Below, in pieces: positions 6,698 to 11,271 of a stretch of 11,271 nt of DNA. The translations under genes and the position numbers were made by a program. This DNA comes from a bacterium (GTDB taxonomy: Bacteria > SZUA-79 > Acidulodesulfobacterales > Acidulodesulfobacteraceae). The stretch's first letter is position 1. Each line of letters begins with the position of its first letter. The notes under the pieces were generated by a model, which worked only from the letters and a program-made list of their open reading frames with translations, had not been told where the DNA came from and did no database searches. The DNA lies in NCBI GenBank assembly GCA_021799935.1, contig JAJYZM010000012.1, forward strand, positions 1 through 11,271, in the 5' to 3' direction.

Positions 6698-7591
6698 ATG
6701 TTGAAAGACGTTCAAAATTCAAAAGATAAAAGAGGCATAGCAATAGATAAAGTCGGCATAAAAAACCTACATTATCCTATATCGGTTCTCGATAAAGCAA
6801 AATCATTCCAGCATACCGTGGCAGACATAAATATGTACGTTGACCTTCCGCATTATTTCAAAGGAACGCATATGAGCCGCTTCTTAGAAGTTTTAAACGA
6901 ACACAGGGGCGAAATAAGCATAATAGGCTTTCCCGATATTTTAAGAAAAATTAAAAAAGTTTTAAATGCCGGTTCGGCTTCCGTCGAAATGGAGTTTCCT
7001 TATTTTATAGAAAAAACCGCTCCTGTCAGCGGAAAAAAAAGCCTGATGGAGTATATCTGCTATTATAACGGAACTATAAAAAGCCGGTCAGAAAAAAGCA
7101 GGAAGACAAAAAAAGGGTCAGATTTCAAATCTGAAATAAAGGCGTCAGAATTGAATTCTGGCACCTTTATTTCTAATAAGAAGGCTTCCTCCGGCACTCT
7201 CTGCACCGATGACGAAAGCGTAATAATAATCGGCGTCAAGGTGCCGATAAACACTCTTTGTCCTTGTTCTAAAGAGATATCCAAATACGGAGCGCATAAT
7301 CAGAGAGGCGTCGTTTCGGTTTCGTTAGAGTTCGATAAGCTTATATGGTTCGAGGATATAATAGCCGATGTGGAATCGTGCGCAAGCTCCCCCATTTATT
7401 CGCTGTTAAAGAGGGAAGACGAGAGGTTCTTGACCGAACATGCTTATGAAAATCCTATGTTTGTCGAGGATGTGGCAAGATGCGTGGCAGGAATACTCAA
7501 AAAGAATAAAAATATTAAATGGTTCAGGGTGGAAGCGGAAAACTTCGAAAGCATACATAATCATAACGCCTATGCGATGATAGAGGGGTAA
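6698..7591 (+). CDS. folE2: GTP cyclohydrolase FolE2 (type IB) with an internal repeat-derived insert
   Basis: GCYH-IB converts GTP to 7,8-dihydroneopterin triphosphate, the entry to folate and queuosine-type pathways; it is unrelated in sequence to zinc-dependent FolE and can use other metals. Family motifs are clear: N-terminal KDVQNSKDKRGI (3-14), MYVDLPHYFKGTHMSRF (46-62), the metal-site block TLCPCSKEISKYGAHNQRG (186-204) with its Cys and His ligands, NPMFVED (252-258) and SIHNHNAYA (285-293). The protein has 297 residues, against about 260 in many relatives. The excess sits at about 128-173, a Lys/Ser-rich stretch whose DNA contains two palindromic repeats, yet the frame stays open and all motifs on both sides are intact. 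The ATG at 6698 has no Shine-Dalgarno; the N-terminal motif supports this start. Chorismate genes follow, consistent with a folate link. Confidence 0.92.
   Translation: MLKDVQNSKDKRGIAIDKVGIKNLHYPISVLDKAKSFQHTVADINMYVDLPHYFKGTHMSRFLEVLNEHRGEISIIGFPDILRKIKKVLNAGSASVEMEFPYFIEKTAPVSGKKSLMEYICYYNGTIKSRSEKSRKTKKGSDFKSEIKASELNSGTFISNKKASSGTLCTDDESVIIIGVKVPINTLCPCSKEISKYGAHNQRGVVSVSLEFDKLIWFEDIIADVESCASSPIYSLLKREDERFLTEHAYENPMFVEDVARCVAGILKKNKNIKWFRVEAENFESIHNHNAYAMIEG
7118..7134. repeat. Palindromic repeat copy 2, inside folE2
   Basis: TCAGATTT-C-AAATCTGA is a perfect 17-bp inverted repeat preceded by GGG. It encodes SDFKSE (residues 141-146) in frame. The core matches the copy between flagellin and flaG (CAGATTT...AAATCTG). 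The right outer arm is not preserved. Confidence 0.65.
7138..7168. repeat. Palindromic repeat copy 3, inside folE2
   Basis: AAAGGCGTCAGAATT (7138-7152) and AATTCTGGCACCTTT (7154-7168) form an inverted repeat with one mismatch and one wobble around a single G. The centre is the same as copy 1 at 6613-6648, with independent point changes in the arms. It is read as KASELNSGTF within FolE2, and lies 3 nt after copy 2. Confidence 0.7.
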
Positions 7592-7659
7592 AAAAAGGAG
7601 TCGTAAAAAGTCAGATTTGTTTTTTATATTAGCGTAATAAATATCAAGGAGATATAAAA

Positions 7660-8823
7660 ATGCTTAGATTTTTGACTGCGGGCGAGTCCCACGGCAAGGG
7701 GCTCGTTACTATAATAGACAACTTTCCTGCGGGCGTTAAAATAAACGAAGATTTTATAAACGAAAAGCTGAGGCTCAGACAGTCGGGCTACGGAAGGGGC
7801 GCAAGGCAGAAGATAGAAACGGATAAAATAGAGTTTCTTTCCGGAGTCAGGGGCGGTTTAACTACGGGCTCGCCTATTTCGTTTTTTATAAAAAACAAGG
7901 ATTACGAAAACTGGCGGGACAGGATGGACGCCTTTAAATCCGTTCCCGAAGAAAGCAAAATCCATACTCCGAGACCGGGGCATGCCGATTTTGCCGGTTC
8001 GATAAAATTCGGATTAGACGATATAAGAAATGTTTTGGAACGTTCGAGCGCAAGAGAAACCGCGTCGAGGGTTGCGGTCGGGGCGATTTGCCAGATATTT
8101 TTGAAAAATTTCGGCATCGAGTTTGCTTCGGCGGTGCTTAACATCGGCGGGGTAGGAATAGACGCCGCTGAGAAAAACAATCTTATCGACCTTTTCGACG
8201 AAACGAACAGGCAAAATATCGGGAATTCCGAGCTCCGCATGCCTTATCCCGAACATGAAGAGAAGGCAAAGGCCTTTATCGACAAGATGAAAACGGAAGG
8301 AGATACCGCAGGCGGGCTTATAACCGCTCAGGCAAAGGGCGTACCCGTCGGCCTCGGCAGTTTTACTCAGTGGGACGAGAAATTGGACGCCCACATAGCG
8401 ATGTCCGTAATGAGCATTCAGGCAATTAAAAGCGTAGAAATCGGCGTCGGAGTAAAATCCGCTTATCTGAAAGGTTCGAGTTGCCACGATTCGATTTATT
8501 ACGGCGGAGGCGGCTTTTATAGAAAAACCGACAATGCCGGCGGCATAGAAGGGGGAATGTCCAATGGAGAAATAATAAGCGTAACATGCGCGATGAAACC
8601 GATACCAACTTTAATGAAGCCCTATCTCGACACCGTAGATTTAAATACTTGCGAAGCAAAAAAAGCATTTCTTGAAAGGTCCGACGTATGCGCCGTTCCT
8701 GCGGCGTCAATCGTCGTCGAATCCGCCCTCGCTTTTTCCATATGCTATTTTTTCCTCAAAAAATTCGGCGGCGACGGTTTAGCGGAGATTAAAAGAAACT
8801 ATGAAGGATATGCAAAAAAATGA
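7660..8823 (+). CDS. aroC: Chorismate synthase
   Basis: AroC removes phosphate from 5-enolpyruvylshikimate 3-phosphate to give chorismate, using reduced FMN; it acts as a cytoplasmic tetramer. The 387-residue protein shows the three family signatures: GESHGKGL (8-15), RSSARETASRVAVGAI (128-143) and DVCAVPAASIVVE (342-354). Conserved SGYGRGARQKIETD (42-55) and PRPGHAD (105-111) are also present. Length is slightly above the E. coli enzyme (about 360). A strong AAGGAGAT (7646-7653) lies 6 nt before the ATG. The stop overlaps the aroK start as ATGA, so the two shikimate-pathway genes are very likely co-transcribed and translationally coupled. Confidence 0.97.
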   Translation: MLRFLTAGESHGKGLVTIIDNFPAGVKINEDFINEKLRLRQSGYGRGARQKIETDKIEFLSGVRGGLTTGSPISFFIKNKDYENWRDRMDAFKSVPEESKIHTPRPGHADFAGSIKFGLDDIRNVLERSSARETASRVAVGAICQIFLKNFGIEFASAVLNIGGVGIDAAEKNNLIDLFDETNRQNIGNSELRMPYPEHEEKAKAFIDKMKTEGDTAGGLITAQAKGVPVGLGSFTQWDEKLDAHIAMSVMSIQAIKSVEIGVGVKSAYLKGSSCHDSIYYGGGGFYRKTDNAGGIEGGMSNGEIISVTCAMKPIPTLMKPYLDTVDLNTCEAKKAFLERSDVCAVPAASIVVESALAFSICYFFLKKFGGDGLAEIKRNYEGYAKK

Positions 8824-9449
8824 AAACGAATATTGTCCTAATAGGCTTTATGGGAGCGGGAAAGACTGAAGCCGGGAAGATTCTCGCAAAAAATAAAGGG
8901 CTTAATTTTATAGATTTGGACTGCTTAATAGAAAAAAAAGAAGGAATGGTTATTGCGGATATTTTTAAAAAGAAAGGCGAGAATTATTTCAGAAATCTCG
9001 AAACCGAAATTTTAAAGGAATTAGATAAAAATAAATCCGATATATCTAAAATTTTTAAAAAATACACTGATGCAAGTAAAGATAAGGGAAAAGAAAAAAC
9101 AGTGAAAGCTGTCAACTGCGAAAATTCCATAATGACCGGTAAAGAAAGTAAAAATTGGGTAATATCTACCGGCGGCGGTATGCCGGTATTTAACGGCAAC
9201 ATGAAACTGCTGAAAAATATCGGAACTACGATATATTTAAAAGCGGATGCAAAGACTATTTACGAAAGGATAAAATCCGAAACGCACAGACCGGTTTTAG
9301 GCGGAAAAGGATTTACCGAAAGGACTGTTTCCGATAAACTTAAAGAAAGAGAGAAATTATACGGGCAGGCGGATATGACGATATATACCGACGGTTTAAC
9401 GGCTCATGCCTCTGCAGAAGAAATAGAGATTTTTTTAAACTTTTATTAA
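8820..9449 (+). CDS. aroK: Shikimate kinase with an internal insert of about 40 residues
   Basis: AroK phosphorylates shikimate with ATP two steps before chorismate. Visible elements: Walker A GFMGAGKT (9-16), IDLDCLIE (31-38) with the shikimate-binding Asp, FRNLE (57-61) with the substrate-contacting Arg, STGGG (116-120), and the lid motif HRPVLGG (156-162). Typical enzymes have about 165-180 residues; this one has 209. The surplus lies at about 70-111, between the ETEILKEL helix and the STGGG strand, is rich in Lys, Asp and Ser, and probably forms a surface loop. The catalytic motifs flanking it are intact, so the enzyme is likely active. The ATG overlaps the aroC stop; AAGGA (8804-8808) in the end of aroC lies 11 nt upstream. 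Confidence 0.93.
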   Translation: MKTNIVLIGFMGAGKTEAGKILAKNKGLNFIDLDCLIEKKEGMVIADIFKKKGENYFRNLETEILKELDKNKSDISKIFKKYTDASKDKGKEKTVKAVNCENSIMTGKESKNWVISTGGGMPVFNGNMKLLKNIGTTIYLKADAKTIYERIKSETHRPVLGGKGFTERTVSDKLKEREKLYGQADMTIYTDGLTAHASAEEIEIFLNFY

Positions 9450-9465
9450 ACCAAAAAGAAAAAAT

Positions 9466-9493
9466 TAAAGTTTTTAGAAAGCTGTGACGATTA
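9466..9493 (+). promoter_or_regulatory. Possible sigma28 (FliA) promoter for flagellin
   Basis: TAAAGTTT at 9466-9473 equals the FliA -35 consensus. After a 12-nt spacer comes GACGATTA at 9486-9493, 6 of 8 against GCCGATAA. The usual spacer is 11, so the fit is good but off by one. It would give a flagellin leader of about 240 nt. Confidence 0.42.
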
Positions 9494-9544
9494 ATAAATA
9501 AAAGGATAGGTTAGTTGTCTAAAATTTAAGATAACGAATATAAA

Positions 9545-9655
9545 ATGGAAGAGGGGGTGAAAGAATTAATACCTAAATTAATGTTTTCGAAAAAGGAGGA
9601 CGTTAATCTATTCGAAAAAAAAGTTGCAGTTTATCAGAGGTTAAAAGTAAGTTAA
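9545..9655 (+). CDS. Possible 36-residue small protein in the flagellin leader
   Basis: An ATG-to-TAA frame encodes 36 residues: MEEGVKELIPKLMFSKK, then EDVNLFEKKVAVYQRLKVS, a charged peptide that looks helical. It lies about 45 nt after the predicted sigma28 start site and 84 nt before flagellin. No clear Shine-Dalgarno precedes the ATG (only AAGATAACG). I do not recognise it. It could be a leader peptide, a small flagellar factor, or a chance ORF. Confidence 0.28.
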   Translation: MEEGVKELIPKLMFSKKEDVNLFEKKVAVYQRLKVS

Positions 9656-9698
9656 GTAAAACTTAAAAAAATTCATTAATGTAAATGTAATTTAACAA

Positions 9699-9734
9699 TT
9701 TCGGCACGGATGCCGGAATAATTTATCACGGAGG
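9699..9734 (+). promoter_or_regulatory. Flagellin leader hairpin and Shine-Dalgarno with two ACGGA motifs
   Basis: TTTCGGCA (9699-9706) pairs with TGCCGGAA (9711-9718) around the tetraloop CGGA, so an ACGGA is displayed at the loop. A second ACGGA (9728-9732) overlaps the strong GGAGG Shine-Dalgarno (9730-9734), which lies 5 nt before the flagellin ATG. Two A(N)GGA sites, one in a loop and one on the ribosome site, is the pattern of CsrA repression. CsrA itself is not in this window. Confidence 0.45.
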
Positions 9735-9739
9735 ATAAA

Positions 9740-10663
9740 ATGTTTAACGGTCTATTTATCAATTCAAACCAATCCGCAATCATTGCTACGGATAACCTTC
9801 AAAACACTAACAATTCTTTAGGACAGTCGTTGAACGAACTCTCCAGCGGTTTGCAGATTACCGGAGCATGGGTCAATCCGGCAGGCTACGAAATAGCGCA
9901 GAGTCTGAATGCAACTACGTTAGGCATCAATCAGGCAACGTCAAACGCCAACAACGGAAATTCGTTAATCAACATCGCTTCCGGCGCTCTTTCCACGATT
10001 CAGGGAATGCTCGGCACCATGCAGACCCTTGCGACTAACGCCGCCAACGGAACGAACAGCACGCAAAACTTATCAGCGTTAAACAGCGAGTTTCAACAGC
10101 TTAGTTCGGAAATTACGCAGATTGCAGACTCAACGCAGTTTAACGGACTATCTCTTTTAAATGCAGTGTCAGCAGGTACATCGGGAGCTATTACAAGCAG
10201 TTCAATTAGTGCATTTTCATTTCAAATTGGTCCTAACGCAAATACTGTAACCAATCAAATATCTGTTTCTATTCAGGGCGTTAACGCTAGCTTATTAGGT
10301 ATTACAAATTCCAACGGCAGCGTTACTACTGCTTTGCAGTCAGGACAAGGGACAGCCATCGGCGTTAACTTAAATACTAACGGCAGTGCATTAATAGCTC
10401 TTTCGGCTGTTCAGGCGGCTGTTAATCAGGTCGCCGGCATAAGCGGTCAGCTTGGTTCTTACCAGAACAGGGTTACTCAGATACTCGGAAACCTTCAGAC
10501 GGAAGGAACGAACACGCAGGCCGCATATAACAATATAATGGACGTCAATTTCGCGCAGGAAATGTCCCAGTTTACTTTGCTTTCTACTCTGGCGCAGTCA
10601 GGCGAAGCTATGCTTTCTCAGGCATCGATGGTTCCTCAGGGACTTTTGACCCTGTTGAAGTAA
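9740..10663 (+). CDS. fliC: Flagellin
   Basis: This is the filament subunit, exported by the flagellar type III system without a cleaved signal. The 307-residue protein has the conserved N-terminal D0/D1 helices (1-140, with NSLGQSLNELSSGL at 25-38 and STQFNGLSLL at 131-140), a short variable middle (about 141-215) and the C-terminal D1/D0 helices (about 216-307, with NIMDVNFAQEMSQFTLLSTL at 265-284 and AMLSQASMVPQGLLTLLK at the end). It is short, lacking large D2/D3 surface domains. The very conserved ADDAAGLAI segment after LSSGL is replaced by AWVNPAGYEIA (43-53). Ser, Asn, Gln and Thr are abundant, and there is no Cys. A strong GGAGG lies 5 nt before the ATG. It is the first gene of a flagellin-flaG-fliD block; the leader suggests sigma28 and possibly CsrA control. 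Confidence 0.95.
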   Translation: MFNGLFINSNQSAIIATDNLQNTNNSLGQSLNELSSGLQITGAWVNPAGYEIAQSLNATTLGINQATSNANNGNSLINIASGALSTIQGMLGTMQTLATNAANGTNSTQNLSALNSEFQQLSSEITQIADSTQFNGLSLLNAVSAGTSGAITSSSISAFSFQIGPNANTVTNQISVSIQGVNASLLGITNSNGSVTTALQSGQGTAIGVNLNTNGSALIALSAVQAAVNQVAGISGQLGSYQNRVTQILGNLQTEGTNTQAAYNNIMDVNFAQEMSQFTLLSTLAQSGEAMLSQASMVPQGLLTLLK

Positions 10664-10674
10664 AATTATATAAA

Positions 10675-10734
10675 CTAATGGGGACAAGCTAATGGGGACA
10701 GATTTGAAATCTGTCCCCATTAGCCCCCGCTAAT
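10675..10734. repeat. Palindromic repeat copy 4, between flagellin and flaG, with tandem left end
   Basis: Two 18-nt arms, GCTAATGGGGACAGATTT (10688-10705) and AAATCTGTCCCCATTAGC (10707-10724), form a perfect inverted repeat around one G. CTAATGGGGACA occurs twice in tandem on the left (10675-10686 and 10689-10700). On the right, ATTAGC (10719-10724) can instead pair with GCTAAT (10729-10734) across CCCC. No T tract follows, so it is not a classical terminator, but as RNA it could protect the flagellin message. Confidence 0.85.
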
Positions 10735-10751
10735 AAAAGAAGTGATACATT

Positions 10752-11159
10752 ATGGACCAATTATCGTTAAACGTAAATGTGCTAAATGTTGCTAACGGCA
10801 ATAATGTATATAATGCGGACAAGGTAAATGGGTCTGCCGTAAATTCTAAAAATAATACAGCTAATCAAAATAACGACAATGTCGCGAACAATAAAAATAT
10901 CTCCGCAAATCAAACAAAATCAGAAAACAGCAGCGCCGAAAAAGAAAAAGAATTAAACAAACAGATAGAATCGAATCTTAATCCCGCTCCTATGCTGTCC
11001 AAGGCAATGCTTTTTAAGTGGGATGCAAGCGCAGGCGGTGCCGTTATTAAAGTAGTAGATTTTAAAACCGGAAAAGTTCTGGCGCAGATTCCGCCTAATT
11101 CGGTTTTAAAAATGATGTCGAATTACCAGAAAGGTTCGCTTTACAGCAGTAAATTATAA
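10752..11159 (+). CDS. flaG: FlaG family flagellar protein
   Basis: FlaG is a small protein encoded beside flagellin and fliD in many bacteria; loss alters filament length, but its mechanism is not well settled. The 135-residue product has a long Asn-rich, probably disordered N-terminus (1-60; about one residue in four is Asn), a charged helix (about 61-75), and the FlaG domain at about 84-127: AMLFKWDASAGGAVIKVVD followed by TGKVLAQIPPNSVLKMM. The last part matches the family pattern (hydrophobic strand, turn, strand, then QIPP and a helix). The ribosome site is weak (AGAAGTGA about 7-9 nt before the ATG), which may keep expression far below flagellin. Palindromic repeats flank the gene on both sides. 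Confidence 0.9.
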   Translation: MDQLSLNVNVLNVANGNNVYNADKVNGSAVNSKNNTANQNNDNVANNKNISANQTKSENSSAEKEKELNKQIESNLNPAPMLSKAMLFKWDASAGGAVIKVVDFKTGKVLAQIPPNSVLKMMSNYQKGSLYSSKL

Positions 11160-11170
11160 CGTTAATTAAG

Positions 11171-11206
11171 AATAAGGGGGACAGAATTAATTCTGTCCCC
11201 CTTATT
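11171..11206. repeat. Palindromic repeat copy 5, between flaG and fliD
   Basis: AATAAGGGGGACAGAATT (11171-11188) and AATTCTGTCCCCCTTATT (11189-11206) form a perfect 36-bp palindrome with no spacer. It begins 12 nt after the flaG stop and ends directly against the AGAGG Shine-Dalgarno of the next gene. Confidence 0.85.
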
Positions 11207-11220
11207 AGAGGTAATATAAA

Positions 11221-11271
11221 ATGTCTATAACGGGCAGCAGTTTGACGCCGAGTTCTTATCCCAATCAGGGT
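11221..11271 (+). CDS. fliD: Probable flagellar cap protein FliD, 3' partial
   Basis: An ATG with AGAGG 9 nt upstream (11207-11211) opens a frame that runs off the window: MSITGSSLTPSSYPNQG. FliD is the filament cap that folds exported flagellin at the tip. The call rests on position (flagellin-flaG-fliD is a common order) and on the MSI/Ser-Gly-rich start seen in many FliD proteins. Seventeen residues do not prove it; another flagellar gene such as fliS is possible. Confidence 0.45.
   Translation, partial: MSITGSSLTPSSYPNQG

Larger units (their letters stand above)
9450..9739. other. Flagellin upstream region (290 nt)
   Basis: AT-rich stretch between aroK and flagellin. It holds a sigma28-like promoter near its left end, a 36-codon ORF in the middle, an AAGGAGG with no start codon at proper distance (9593-9599), and a hairpin just before the flagellin ribosome site. 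I see no convincing terminator for aroK here. Confidence 0.6.

Noticed and set aside
7610..7619. Possible half copy of the palindrome (GTCAGATTTG) between folE2 and aroC
   Set aside because: It matches one arm and the centre, but no right arm follows; ten matching bases in AT-rich DNA are not enough to claim a repeat.
8014..8487. Long open frame on the minus strand inside aroC, and similar minus-strand frames inside hdrB, folE2 and pil genes
   Set aside because: They lie fully inside well-supported genes, lack ribosome sites, and their products have no recognisable family features; they are shadows of coding bias.
9601..9640. Sigma54 promoter before flagellin, suggested by a TTGCA near 9625
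   Set aside because: No GG element at the required distance upstream; the -24 position is a run of A.
6613..11206. CRISPR array
   Set aside because: The repeats are palindromic, unevenly spaced by hundreds to thousands of bases, and not separated by regular spacers.

Overview
The window reads as a chromosomal segment of a moderately AT-rich, Gram-negative bacterium. A secretin (PilQ) and a periplasmic PilP imply an outer membrane. An Hdr-type CCG-domain protein implies anaerobic electron transfer, and there is a flagellum. The combination resembles deltaproteobacterial, Desulfobacterota-like or related sulfur-cycling lineages. That placement is an inference from gene content and would need a phylogeny. 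No transposase, integrase, CRISPR array, tRNA or rRNA was seen.

Layout from left to right: (i) the 3' end of a heterodisulfide reductase B-like gene (1-587), convergent with and overlapping by 4 nt a minus-strand GT39/ArnT-like membrane glycosyltransferase (584-2143). (ii) A 191-nt divergent intergenic region with a good sigma70-type promoter, followed by the type IV pilus alignment and secretin operon pilM-pilN-pilO-pilP-pilQ (2335-6569). (iii) folE2 (GTP cyclohydrolase IB, 6698-7591), then aroC and aroK (7660-9449), the last two coupled by an ATGA overlap. FolE2 makes the pterin precursor and AroC/AroK make chorismate, the source of p-aminobenzoate, so the three genes can all feed folate. 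(iv) A flagellar filament block: a 290-nt leader region with a possible sigma28 promoter, flagellin (9740-10663), flaG (10752-11159), and the first 17 codons of what is probably fliD (11221 to the window end).

The most unusual signal is a family of short palindromes with a shared CAGA(A/T)TT...AA(T/A)TCTG centre and G-rich/C-rich arms. I find five copies: one between pilQ and folE2, two side by side inside the folE2 reading frame (apparently tolerated as a protein insert), one between flagellin and flaG, and one between flaG and fliD. They look like REP-type or MITE-like mobile repeats, and the folE2 pair recalls Rickettsia palindromic elements inserted in frame.

Other points of interest are an insert of about 40 residues in shikimate kinase, a flagellin leader with two ACGGA motifs (one in a hairpin loop, one on the Shine-Dalgarno) suggesting CsrA control, a 36-codon ORF in the same leader, and codon-use shifts confined to surface-exposed parts of PilQ and flagellin.
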